From positions 1,608,690 to 1,672,689 of the forward strand of contig NC_089192.1 of assembly GCF_947507565.1 (NCBI RefSeq): a stretch of 64,000 nucleotides of DNA. The letters run 5' to 3'. A program made the translations under genes and the position numbers. This document shows, in pieces, positions 44,601 to 54,832 of the stretch. The notes under the pieces were generated by a model. That model saw only the letters and a list, made by a program, of their open reading frames with translations, did not search any database and had not been told where the DNA came from. This DNA comes from Oscarella lobularis (lineage: Eukaryota; Porifera; Homoscleromorpha; Homosclerophorida; Oscarellidae). The stretch's first letter is position 1; the number at the start of each line of letters is the position of its first letter.

Positions 44601-44792
44601 GACTACTCTCCTCCTTCTATGACGACACACAGGATGTCGTCCAATTACTAACTAGCTCTCCCTCTATTGGACGACAATGTAGCTACATAAATGTTTCTAG
44701 TTAGTGCGGCGTTACACATATAAGAAAGCAATAAAATCAAAATGGAGTAGCGTTAGGTTGATCACCCTCCTTTCATTCGGTAGCCTCGGAGA

Positions 44793-44850
44793 CCCAGACC
44801 CTCTCTGCCGGCGCTACTGGGCGCGGCGCTGCACTGGGAGAGGGTCTGGG
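44793..44850. repeat. GC-rich hairpin, 13-bp arms
   Basis: CCCAGACCCTCTC at 44793-44805 pairs perfectly with GAGAGGGTCTGGG at 44838-44850. A related weaker pair (CCAGACCTTTC/GAAAGGTCTGG) lies at about 44222-44275, and GGGTCTGG recurs at 60780. They look like pieces of a small foldback family. Confidence 0.7.
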
Positions 44851-44986
44851 CAACTTACTGCAGAACGTCGGTTTCTTTGTGACGCGACAGCCTATCACAA
44901 AGCCAGCAGTGGCTCCCACTGCTCAATCAGCAAACGCGACCAATTATGTAATTAGGACAGCGTAACTGCTACACTGTAGCCTTACG

Positions 44987-45772
44987 ATGAACGTAGCACT
45001 CGCCCGTGTGTGCCAACTCTTTGACATTGAGCGCTTGCACGACGAGCAGATCGCGTGCATTCGACATTTGGTGGCCGGCAAAGACGTCTTCGCCTGCTTT
45101 CCGACGGGATAGGGTAAATCTATGATTTATCTAGCACTTTCGTCTGCTCTTCGTGCCCTTTCATGTTCCGATCGGACAGAAAATCCTCTTATTTTCGTCG
45201 TCAGTCCTCTCAACGCACTGATGACGGACCAAGTTACGTCTTTGCGTCGCCGAGGGATGTTGGCGGCCCAGATAGGGTTTAGCGAAGAAGGCGCGGCTAT
45301 TATTCAAGGAGAATCGACGTTCGTTTATGGAAGCCCGGAGGCCATGCTAGGAAACGAGAAAAGGAGAGATTTTCTGACTTCTTCCTCTGTTATCCACCGA
45401 GTCGCTGCTATTGTGGCTGACGAAGTTCACACAGTGATTCAGTGGTATGTACCTTCATAAAGACAGCTTTCCTTAGACTGTATCGGTTTACTCGCTTTGT
45501 TATTAGGGGCGAGTCTTCGACAGAGGAAAAGGCGTCTTGACCATGCTGCCGATTAGTCGGGGAACTGCGAAGCATCATTCCTAAAGTGCCGATGTTGGCT
45601 TTGACAGCGACGGTCACAGCAAGAAACCGCTCACGCTTGATAAGCATGCTGGGCATGTCTTGCTGTGTCAAAATTGTTTGTAGTCATGATCGAGCAAACA
45701 TAAGGCTACGTGTTCACAAAATGGACAAACCGGTACGAAACGTCTTCACACCTCTTGTTACTCTTGTCAAGG
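44987..45772 (+). pseudogene. RecQ-like helicase, N-terminal half
   Basis: ATG at 44987. The first exon (to 45444) gives FDIERLHDEQIACIRHL, GKDVFACFPTG*GKSMIYLA (Walker A), FVVSPLNALMTDQ (motif Ia) and VADEVHTVIQW (DExH box). A 62-nt intron (45445-45506) joins in frame to WGESSTEEKAS, GELRSIIPKV and MLALTATVTARN (motif III). Two nonsense codons: TAG at 45110-45112 where a Tyr is expected within the PTGYGKS-type Walker A, and TGA at 45538-45540. The frame stops at LVK (45771), exactly where the retroelement begins, and resumes at 49488. It would be an ATP-dependent 3'-5' DNA helicase; the copy is dead. Confidence 0.85.
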
Positions 45773-48700
45773 TAGTATATTATCGGTAAACAGGTGGATT
45801 AGCAAGAACAGGTAAGGGAAGACTATTACGGAAAACTAAAACGTGGAACAAGGGAAGGGGTATGTGTGTGACACAGTTAGACGCAGTTACTGAAGACCAC
45901 CGCCAAAGCACCGAATATCGGTTTTGGCGGGAAGTGACGTGACGCGGGTCGCCGAGCATGGAAAGATGGCCTTGATTTTGTTGAGAATGATTGTTAGCAT
46001 TGCCACGCTGAAGAACCACCCAGAGACGTTTGCGCCAGTAGTTGACAAATGCAGCGCGATCATTGACGAAGTCGATGGAAAGACGAACGACGGCCTTGCG
46101 GAAGAAATCCCGAGCAATGGGGCTCCAACGGCCATACACCTCCATGACTAGAGGGTCAAAGAGGTAGCCGAGGGAGCCAGCCACTGCACGGTACTTCTCA
46201 ATCTTCCCTTGATCTTTTTGACCCGCAGCAAAGCCGGAGACATTCGCCGCTTGTGACTGAATATTCACCGCTAGGGGGTGCGTGATGATGACGTCGAGAA
46301 GAATTTTTTCCTTGGTCAAAGTTATAGTCGCCAATGTCCGGTCTCTTCTTATCGGCAAATTCGTTCGACTTCTCTAGCTCGCAGCGAAAGTTGACAGATC
46401 GCAGCATGAGGAACCAGATGTCTTGCACCGCATCATGACGACGGATTGCTCCGCCATCCTTAGGTAATGTCATGACGTGATAACCTCTGGCGTCGCAGTC
46501 GACTCCGCAGTTGAAAAGCTGGATTTGCCGAGGCATGGGGACATCTAACCCAAGCCGAAGGGAGACTGCCTTTTGAAATTCAGCGTTAGAAAACGTCAGC
46601 TCCCTCGACTCAGGAATAGCGTCCAACCAAGCTCCGGTTTCAGAGCAACCTGCACTGCGAAGGCGAGCACGAGAAGCTGTTGGTACCGAGTAGAGCAGAT
46701 CTTCAAGCTCAGCAGAAAGGCATTCGCTGGTAAGGCGCTTTTGCAGCTTTTGAGGAGCGTCACACAGGCTTTGAAGTGATGGAAAATCATACGCAATTGA
46801 TGGAATTTTCTGCTGTAGCGAAGAGAGACTCGAATGTAAATGGCCGTCGTACAAACCCCCATAAGGCGACGACGGCGACATCAGGCATCTCCGACTGCAA
46901 CTCCCCCAATCGGGCCGGAAGTGCCGCGAGGGACGCCGCCCAGGAGCCTAAGAAGGCGCAAGGCGAGGTAAACACTGCAGACGACAATCCCAACCCGCCC
47001 TGAGGGAGGCGCACCCGGATCAGCCTGATTTGAGGATCTTGCAACTGACAGCCGATGATGGGTTGAAAAGTTGCTTTAATGTTGGAGTCAAACTGCGATG
47101 CGGCGAGGCGAATAAATGATGGTGGTGTAGTTCGCAAAAGATGGTTAATGCTTGTGACTCCACAATAGCGGAGAAGAAGCATCGCAGTTTGATGGCTGGT
47201 CAGACGGCGAAGTTGTGTGAGAAAACGATCTTGCTTTTCGACGAACCGCGAACAGAACTCGCCAGCAAAGGCCTTCGACCCCACAAGGCAGCCCAAGATG
47301 GACAGACCCGAAGTGGTGAAGGGGATGTCCGCGAGAGACCAATCAGGGTCGTCGACAAAGCTGAACGCCTCACATTTATCAGGACAAATAATCAAACCGA
47401 TTTCCTTAATTGAATTCTGCAAGGTTGAAAATGCAGAGACGACTTGATCTTTTGGCCCCGCGGTGACAGCGTCATCGGGATAGCTCATCACCAATCCCGG
47501 AGACACACCCCGAGAAGCCAACTGCAAACAGGGCTGCAGAGCGAGCGCAAACAGGAAAGGACCCATTGGATCCCCCTGCTGCACTCCCTCCGCAGACTGA
47601 ATACAACGAACTCCATCGGAGTGTAGGGAGGAGAGAGCTCGCGGGGCAATGTAGCACGCAGCGACGAAGGCACATAACGCAGGAAAATGCTGCGCTACTT
47701 GAAGAAGGAATTGTGGACGCGAGACAGAGTTGAAAGCATTCTTCGCGTCCGTTTCTAAGATGATCCAATTCGGATGTTGGCTGGCACAGAGCTGAAGTAG
47801 ATGAACCAGGTGTTCTGCACCTCCCGGAGTAGCGACGCCGAATTGAAGGGCGAGAAAAACGCCGCAATTTTCTCCTTACGAAGAGAAAGCGCCAGTTTCG
47901 CCACACACCTCCGGAAGGCGCTCCCGATTGCGATTGGGCGAACATCGGATGCATTTTTCCGCAAAGCAATTAAACGGGCTCCGGCAAACCCTGTACTGGC
48001 TGGGGTTGGAATGCGTCTAGCCAAGAACAAATTGCAGACTTGCAAAAAGTTCGTTAGTACAGCATCGTCGTCAAGGAAAAGACGAAAGTGTTCACACCTC
48101 CAACCATCGCAACCTGGACCAGAACCCCGAGGAGAACCACCAAGAACTGAACGCAGGGCGACGGCACAGGCTTGAACTGGCGGAGTATCGACGGGCGCCC
48201 GAGTAACGGCAGACGATGCAGGCGGATGTTTTGCCTGCAACTTGCGGAAAGTGTCGTCTGACGGCGAAGCCAAACCCGAGCTGGTCAGGAGATTGGCTGC
48301 CCGAGAGATTTCTCCATGACAAACTTTCTTCTCCACCGCTGACAACACTTCCGACGGCAGAGAAATATCATCACGAGAGTTCCTCTTGCGGCGGGCACGA
48401 CTGAGGGGTGAATTTGTCGACAGGAGCGGAATCTTGATACAGCTCGTGCCAACGACGGCCGAGAAACCATTGAAGGCGAGAACGACGATCCGGGCAGGCG
48501 TTCCCCGGGAGCGAAGGACGAGAGATAAGTTGTAACAAGAGACGCGGGAGAAGAAATAGTACTTTCCACAAACTCTCGTCGTCCGGATCCGAGAGAATAT
48601 ATCGAAAAGACATTTGACAACATTCTAGGAAAAGAGTGTGAAGATTCTCCGAAATGCGTTCAACAGATGGAGTAGACTGGCACGAAATATCCCCGAAATC

Positions 48701-49487
48701 GAGAGAGGCGACAAAATCTGCGCCATCGATCGGGTCACGCTACGTCATCAGCGGTGGACCAGAAACTGCAAACGACGGCATTTGACAGTCCGTAATCGAA
48801 ACCGGCGACGACATAGCAGTTGACGGCGGCAAAGTAACAGCAGACGGCGGCGATTGAGTCGTCGACGACGAGGAAGAAGAAGACGAAGACGACACCTTCG
48901 ATGAAGAATGTGACGCCTTTGTCGCGTGAGGAACGTGGTCGCTTGCCGCTACGGCCACGCTCTCTTTCGCCGACGAGCTTGACGATGTCGAATTCTTCGA
49001 AACGGATTTGCAACTCCGAATGTGGACGTTCATTTGTTGGAAGAGCTTCCCGCAGTGCGAGCAGGTATTAAAGCAATACTTTCTGCGAAAGCTAACGGGA
49101 ATCTCCGACGGTTGATGCGCGGATCGAATATGTCGGGCGAGACGGTTTTTCTCGTCGTTGACATAACTGCAATCTTCGACGGGGCAAGAAGAAGGAAGAG
49201 ATGGTGTTGCCATTGCATCCGGGATGTCAAGGTTGCTCTGAAGCCGGAGCTTGGTTGGACGCTATTCCTAAGTCGAGGGAGCTGACGTTTTCTAACGCTA
49301 AATTTCAAACGGCAGTCTTCCTTCGGCTTGGGTTAGATGACCCCATACTTCGGCAAATCCAGCTTTGCAACTGCGGAGTCGACTGCGACGCCAGAGGTTA
49401 TCTATCACGTCATGACATGTCCTAAGGATGGCGGAGCAATCCGTCGTCATGATGCCGTGCAAGACATCTGTTTCCGCATGCTGCGAT
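45773..49487. mobile_element. Non-LTR retroelement with RT and restriction-like endonuclease, inserted in the RecQ gene
   Basis: Oriented minus. TTGTCAAGG is present on both sides (45764-45772 and 49488-49496). Joining the helicase sequences across it restores continuous text (TLVK then EEGINATRVLVYC), so the element inserted into the gene. The coding region starts with an ATG almost at the 5' end (49213) and runs to near the 3' end at about 45780. No poly-A tail is seen. Between the 5' end and the helicase lies an inverted 265-bp piece of the endonuclease region (49229-49493). Confidence 0.82.
45780..49213 (-). pseudogene. Retroelement polyprotein: C2H2 fingers, reverse transcriptase, RLE endonuclease
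   Basis: Read on minus. N-terminal fingers: CPVEDCSYVNDEKNRLARHI and CSHCGKLFQQMNVHIRSC (49190-49010), then a Ser-rich spacer. A thumb-side region LWKVLFLLPRLLLQLISR (48560) follows, then RT blocks: GSGPGCDGWRCEHFRLFL, ARLIALRKNASDVRPIAIGS (48120-47920), QQGDPMGPFLFALALQPCL, the catalytic SYPDDAV (YxDD with Pro, about 47480) and LPQGGLGLSS. The C-terminal part has GAWLDAIPESRELTFSNAEF, CGVDCDARGYHVMT, RRHDAVQDI, KKRPDIGDY and LDVIITHPLAV. The spacing of C-x-C/H, RHD, E, RPD and D-V matches the restriction-like endonuclease of R2/NeSL-type non-LTR elements. Frame changes near 48340, 47600, 46850 and 46340 break it. Confidence 0.8.
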
Positions 49488-49493
49488 TTGTCA
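49229..49493 (+). repeat. Inverted 265-bp copy of the retroelement endonuclease region
   Basis: The plus-strand translation GAWLDAIPKSRELTFSNAKF, CNCGVDCDARGY and GGAIRRHDAVQDICFRML duplicates the minus-strand text at 46690-46390, with small changes and a short insertion. It starts 16 bp from the retroelement's own ATG and ends in CTGCGATTTGTCAA, where retroelement (CTGCGATCTGTCAA) and target (TTGTCAAGG) share microhomology. Confidence 0.8.
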
Positions 49494-50188
49494 AGGAGGA
49501 GGGTATCAATGCCACTCGTGTGCTTGTGTACTGCAGGACTATCGACCAGTGTGCTGATATGTTTACAATGTTCCATGTATCACTTCTACTGGCCATCACG
49601 TGCTTCACGAAGTGTTCATAGTCGACTCTTTGGGATGTTTCACTCTGGGTCTGCAGAAGACACCAAGTCGTCCATTCTTCAATCTCTAGCATATCCTTGC
49701 GGTGTATGCAAAGTTATTTTTGCTACGTGTGCACTTGGTATGGGAATTGACATCAAATGTCTCCGCATTGTCATTCATTTTGGTTCTCCCGCAACAATAG
49801 AGGAATACCAACAGGAGATAGGGCGAGCTGGGCGAGATGGAACTCATAGCGAAGCAGTTTTACTCTGGAACTCCTCTTTCCTGAGGCATGTTGGGCAGAA
49901 AATGCGCGCCTTTATTATGAACGAAGAATTTTGTCGTAGACGGCTTCTGATGGAGTATTTTAAATCTGACGTGCTCTTCAGAGGTTTCAAGCACGATTAT
50001 TGCAACGTCTGCTCTCGTTTGTGTCAATGCGACCCCCGTGTTTGCAGACAGAATCCCTCAGTTGTTGATGACGTTTCGTCTGCAGAAGTGCGTGTGAAAA
50101 AAGTTACTGAAGCTCAGAAACAAGAGCTTTATGATGAGCTTCTTGCAGTATCCGTTGTGATTAGTTGGAAGAAAGATGCGTTTGAAGC
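49488..50188 (+). pseudogene. RecQ-like helicase, C-terminal half
   Basis: Continuation of the 44987 gene: VKEEGINATRVLVYCRTIDQ (motif IV), then after a frame or splice change near 49560-49620, RLFGMFHSGSAED, KVIFATCALGMGIDIKC (motif V) and EEYQQEIGRAGRDGTHSEA (motif VI with the arginine finger). The zinc-binding region CRRRLLMEYF...YCNVCSRLCQC is present. The C-terminus reads SWKKDAFEA and the stop codon TAG is supplied by the first bases of the P-like element end (CATAG at 50189), so the natural tail has been cut off. Confidence 0.85.
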
Positions 50189-50250
50189 ATAGATATTAGA
50201 GAGAGAGGGATTGGCAACTCTCGTCTCTCACGTGACTTTTCGTGACCCTA
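50189..50250. mobile_element. Solo left end of a third P-like element
   Basis: CATAGATATTAGAGAGAGAG then GGATTGGCAACTCTCGTC and TCACGTGAC matches the ends of copies A (25666) and B (34422) in order and spacing. No right end or transposase sequence was recognised downstream. Confidence 0.7.
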
Positions 50251-50433
50251 CGGTAATTGCGTTTTTGCCCGGATGTACTTCACTAAACGAGCGCAAAATA
50301 GCGAAAAAACATTCCTTACATTATTCAAGTCGTCGAAAGTCTAATAAGGTGTCTGCATGGTCTTCGTCACGCAGTTTGGCTGTCGTTCAAGCATATTATC
50401 GGCCAGAGAGCACGAAATCGTTTGCGTCAGGGT

Positions 50434-51000
50434 CGCCTCCTTCCCGATTAAATTTTTAGGTCTCCCGGGTTTTTATCTTATGCCCAGATAGTTTCTACAT
50501 GCGGTAGGCGTCTTTTTTAGCAGAATCGAGAAAGGTTCGTCGTAGGGACCTCCTTTTAGGGCCAGGAAGTGCCTCAACTGTGACAGGGTTGCGAGTATTT
50601 CTGCAGTACCTAGCGTTTATTGATGTCTTGGAGTCGTTTAGGAAGGGATTTGTACATGCGGTAGGCATAATGGTTTTACGGCAAGATTCGTTGGTACAGA
50701 AATTGTCATTTTTTGGAATTTTATTAGAGGAGACCAACGAATCTTGCCGTAAAATCATTATGCCTACCGCATGTACAAGTCCCTTCCTAAACGACTCCAA
50801 GACATCAATAAACGCTAGGTACTGCAGAAAAACTCGCAACCCTGTCACAGTTGAGGCACTTCCTGGCACTAAAAGGGGGTCCCTACGACGAACCTTTCTC
50901 GATTCCGTCAAAAAAAGACGCCTACCGCATGTAGAAACTATCTACGCATAAGATAAAAAACCCGGGAGACAGAAAAATTTGATCGGGAAGGAGACTTCCC
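50434..51000. repeat. Near-perfect 565-bp palindrome (about 270-bp arms)
   Basis: The left arm (about 50434-50705), for example TCTCCCGGGTTTTTATCTTA and CTACATGCGGTAGGCGTC, is repeated inverted in the right arm (about 50730-51000) with only scattered differences. The central loop is about 35 nt (between TTGGT and ACCAA). Both strands therefore carry the same ORF (SCRKIIMPTACTSPFLNDSK, NARYCRKTRNPVTVEALPG), which has no recognised similarity. It could be a foldback element, a recent inverted duplication, or a fused-read artefact. Confidence 0.85.
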
Positions 51001-51267
51001 TACAAAGTCTCCTACACTTTATTGCTGATGTCGACTTCTTCTGTTAAAAACAAAAAATAAAATCCAAAAAATATTACACTGATTGTCGTTACCCATGTTT
51101 CAGTAATTTTCGAATAAAGCTTTGAAAAAATTACAGATATCTTTCAAAAGTATTCCTTAACCGATTTCCAAGCATCCCGAACAAAGTAGATTGCTTGCTT
51201 TATGTTGATTCGCTGTATGTCTTTTCCTTCGTCAATAGCATCGAGATAGGATCTAATAAGTAGCTTT
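51001..51267. other. Unassigned spacer
   Basis: AT-rich spacer without a recognised gene; it may hold the decayed 3' end of the minus-strand Tigger-like copy that follows. Confidence 0.3.
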
Positions 51268-51976
51268 TTACAGTGAATTTTGAAGTGGTTGATGCAAATG
51301 AGATATACTGTTTGGGGGAAGAAATTCTATTCTTATACTAGACAGTTCTGTTTCAATTTTGTGGTTAGAGATATTATCCAAGAACAGCAGCTCATGTTTT
51401 CCGCGTTCCCTCATGCGACTGTTAAAATTTCGCACGAACTCAAAGAATATTGCTGACGTCATCCATGCTTTCGCATTGTGGCGATAAGTCGTTCTTCTTT
51501 TCATTTTCTCCTCTTTTTTGCTTCCTTATTTCAAGCTCAATTTGGACGCTGCTAGATGTCATCACTCTTTACCAAGGCTTCTGAAGCCCTCTTTTTGCTA
51601 CAGGGAGAGAAGGAAGTGTCAGCTGCGTTTTCTTTCTTCCTTCTATGATTTTTGGCATTCTTTGTTCTTGGAATGGCATCGCTGAAGACGGTTTATTTGA
51701 TGCTTCGTCAAATGGCTAGTTGCTCCTGCGAGGCTTCAGGTGCCTTTCTTTTACACAGGCATTGTAACAACCGTCTTCAGGTCGTATCCGTTGTCGAATC
51801 TTTTCCCAAAACGCTGGTCTTCCTCTTCGGTAAATATTAGCGCTTGAGCACAGTCGCTTTCCTTCACATGCGATTCTCCTAACACTGGAATAAAATAACG
51901 AGGTCTTATATAAACTAACGTACCTAATGCCAAACATTGAAAACACTGTCCTAAAGTCGTTAATTCGACGCGTCAA
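51268..51976 (-). pseudogene. Tigger/Jerky-like transposase remnant
   Basis: On minus, 51830-51750 reads IFTEEEDQRFGKRFDNGYDL, like the CENP-B helix region of Tigger/Jerky proteins. At 51504-51268 comes MKRRTTYRHNAKAWMTSAIF, FVRNFNSRMRERGKHELLFL, DNISNHK (second catalytic Asp) and IEFLPPNSISHLHQPLQNSL, where the third Asp of the usual QPLDQG motif is lost. The middle (first Asp) is missing or unreadable. Dead fragment. Confidence 0.65.
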
Positions 51977-52366
51977 TCCAGAGTTTTCATGATCAGGAAA
52001 GCTATCATCAGTCGTGGCATTGCTAATAAAGCTATATCATTAAAATAATTTTTTGTTTAATTTATTAGTATACAGTTTGGCAGATGTTTCCTCAACAGAC
52101 TTTACCATACGTTTATCTGCCTTCATGGATTAAATCGTCTGCGGCGACAGTATGACATTGCGTTGCACGAAAAGTGTAACAGCATTTTCTTCCCTTATCT
52201 TTGAAGATATAATGTTGTCAATTTCAATCAAGCTGCAAAAGATTTGTGGCACGACACACACACCGCTGGCGGATTAACGCACTTCTCGCTCTTTTGCTCT
52301 TGATTACTTTGACCGGCAGTTGAAAAAAGTTGGGCAATGCTCTAGTTTAATTTTTGTTTTAATTTG
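51977..52366. other. Spacer before the ubiquitin-pathway-like gene
   Basis: AT-rich, no gene seen. It should contain the 3' UTR of the minus-strand gene ending at 52367. Confidence 0.3.
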
Positions 52367-54268
52367 TTACATAGATTTGAAGGTCACCTCGACAGTCTTT
52401 TCCGACACATGTGCTATGAGATTAACGTGTGCTTTTCCATGAAACAGGTCACCAATTGGGATAAACGATGCGGTTTCTAGAGGAATTTCTCCCGGCGGAC
52501 GACAACTGGCATTCAAAACCTTAAGCTAACAAGGGACGGCAATGGATTCGTGAATAGAAATCCAATATAAAACGTCCTACAATAGAAAATGACTCTCTAA
52601 TATCCGTTAGAAGTTGACAAATACTTAAAAAAGGCTCTGTATTCGAATTTCCTTTTGTGACTAGAAGAATCAGGATACGTTACGTTTACTGTCACCACGC
52701 CGTACTTGTCATTTTCAGGCGAAGGAGGTAAAAGAGACGCCAGTTGTCGTCTGTAAGACTGATGTAGCTAAAAGTCATTATTGTCAATAAAAGGCATCCC
52801 ACCTTCAAATCATCCTCGCGTTTCTTCACTTCGTTATTCTAAACATATGAAACAAAGTATCATAGTAAACATCATATGAAATAACCAGCGGCACCTTTTC
52901 TTGGTCCGCCTTCAGCGAGTTCGCATAAGCTTCATCCTGTTTTGCTCTTATTTACGCCACTGAAGGGCGCCATGTGAAAATGCAAGAGTACATTCAGTAA
53001 TGTGGTTACCTCACTCAAATTTTCAGTAGCGGTAACGTTTGTAAAAGTGTTCAGATCATCTTGTGTGAGATCAATCCCTTTTGAATCTTCGGTATCTTGA
53101 GTAAGATTAATTTCTTCCGCAATCTTTTTTGCTTTTCACAGAAAGAAAGGTCCGTTATGATTCAGCAAGGACTAAACAGTCTCACGCAGAAGCATGAAAC
53201 AATGACATCGTGTTATTCTCCACTCTTCTTGATTGCCGAAAAGGAGGTGCACTCTTGAAGTTGTCGTCGCTATTACAATCCACATAGTCACTAATTTCGG
53301 CAGTAAAATAGCAGAAAAAATTAGACGTATTTTTGCCAATGCCACTTACCATGGTTTACCGCATGACTGAACGTGTTGTTTGAGATCCGACATTTTCTTC
53401 GGAGATTTGCAGTGGGTGCATTCCTAAAAGACTTGAACTGCAAGACTTAGCAAGTATTTTTGTGAGCTATGTCACTGCTTTCTGCGACTGGCTCCAGAGA
53501 CAGTTTTCCAAGTAGTGGACGTATGTAGCACTTGGCCTGTCCCAGTGATATGCGCAAGATTGCCGCCCCCGTTAAGTCTCCGACACTCTCCAGCTCCTTA
53601 TTGCCGTAGCCTGACGTTCGCACCAACTCGTAACCAGTACTTTGGAGAGGTGGAAACGCGTCAAGAAGTGCTCTGTGCACTTCAGCGGACGAGGCATTGC
53701 CAGGAATTGACACCTCCTTCTTTCCCAATCCGGCTTTTTTGTAGCTTCACTTTGTAGGTCCGAGATGGAACAGTATGGTCATCGGGGCTCGATTGACAGG
53801 TATAACACCTCGTCCACGCTTGTGGTTTCGCAGGAGGTAGCGAATTGCCACGCCGCCTTTTTCCCACGACTAATATCAGGTTGAGACGAACAGCAGACGA
53901 AGAAGAGAAGTTGAAAAGCCTAGCGTGCCCTCTAGAAACATTTCTCGAACTAAACAAAAAGAATCAACGAATAGACCAGAACAAGCAGCGCCGATCGACT
54001 CACGTATCGTTCGGAGCAGACGTATTCGGAGAAGACGTATTCGGAGCAGACGTATTCAACACATTTTGCGAAGGCAGTCTCACATTCTCTGGTGAGAAGA
54101 CAAAAGTGAGAAGACAAAGACAACGATCGTGCTCGCAGCTTCCGCAGCGATGAACCATGAGAGCGTACCGGAACGGTCAGTAGACGTTGCGCCTGTTCGA
54201 GCGTTTTGCAGCGCCTCTTTCAGAAGCTTAACGACTTGGCGAAGTTTTTCCTCGCTATCGCGATCCAT
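52367..54268 (-). CDS. Multi-exon ubiquitin-pathway-like gene (UBL-like, zinc finger, UBX-like)
   Basis: ATG at 54268 (MDRDSEEKLRQVVKLLKEAL). The second exon (NVRLPSQNVLNTSAPNTSSP) splices in phase (GATAC/gtgagt) to an exon starting 53949 with FNFSSSSAVRLNLILVVGKR, then TYKVKLQKAGLGKKEV once a single extra base in the T6 run at 53735-53740 is allowed for, and FPPLQSTGYELVRTSGYGN, AKCYIRPLLGKL. Further exons: 53423-53350 (CTHCKSPKKMSDLKQHVQSC, a C2HC finger), 53290-53186, 53123-53010 (INLTQDTEDSKGIDLTQDD), one with QDEAYANSLKADQEK, NNEVKKREDDLK, then LASLLPPSPENDKYGVVTV and HKRKFEY (UBX-like), and a last exon to TAA at 52367. The layout recalls G2E3/HECT-associated and UBX proteins abundant in cnidarians and sponges. 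The QDEAY exon has an upstream stop that I could not resolve. Likely a host gene; its role is unproven. Confidence 0.6.
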
Positions 54269-54360
54269 GAGGGAGCCGGGAGCAAGGTAAATTGTGGATG
54301 AGCATGCGCACAAAAGCGCTTTGGAAGAGCATGCGCACAAAACAGCGCTTCGAAAAGCAC

Positions 54361-54605
54361 ACAGCAAAAGAATTTCAACGGTAGAAATACACCGGTGGAA
54401 ATGAAGCGGTAGAAATATACGGGTAGAATTATAGCGGTAGAAATGAAGCGGAAGAAATATAAGGTAGAGGAAGAAATAAATGGTAGCGGAAGAAATAAAG
54501 CGGAAGAAATATAAGGTAGAGGAAGAAATGAAAGGTATAGCGGAAGAAATAAAGCGGAAGCAATATAAGATAGCGGAAGAAACAAAAGGTAGCGGAAGAA
54601 ATTAA
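54361..54605. repeat. Purine-rich degenerate tandem repeat
   Basis: Repeats built from GCGGAAGAAATAAAGCGGAAG and GGTAGAAATA modules, 14-20 bp apart and variable in length. It lies just upstream of the minus-strand gene start; two GAGCATGCGCACAAAA copies (54300, 54332) sit between. Confidence 0.8.
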
Positions 54606-54640
54606 AGAACGTTTTATAGCACGAATCCCGCGCCATAGAA

Positions 54641-54832
54641 ATGAGCACCTTGCCTGTAGATTATTTTTCACAGATTCTTGACAACGCACCTGCCCACTCC
54701 TCAACTAACAAGTTGCAGTCTTGCAATGGCAAAGTCACCACAATGTTTTTGCCTTCCAATACAACGTCGCTCATTCAACCAATGGATCAAGGAGATCTTG
54801 ACTATCTTAAACAAATTGTACAATTAAATTGA
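54641..54832 (+). pseudogene. Tigger transposase fragment (second and third Asp region)
   Basis: The translation reads QILDNAPAHSSTNKLQSC then TMFLPSNTTSLIQPMDQGDL, the LDNAPAH and LIQPMDQG motifs of Tigger transposases with both catalytic Asp residues. Sequence before and after is not recognisable. Isolated relic. Confidence 0.75.

Noticed and set aside
48735-49013. Phe/Val-rich minus-strand ORF in the retroelement
   Set aside because: Alternative frame of the serine-rich linker of the zinc-finger protein.
54220-54704. Minus-strand Phe/Ser/Leu-rich ORFs that look like membrane proteins
   Set aside because: They are translations of the purine-rich repeat at 54361-54605; hydrophobicity comes from repeat composition.
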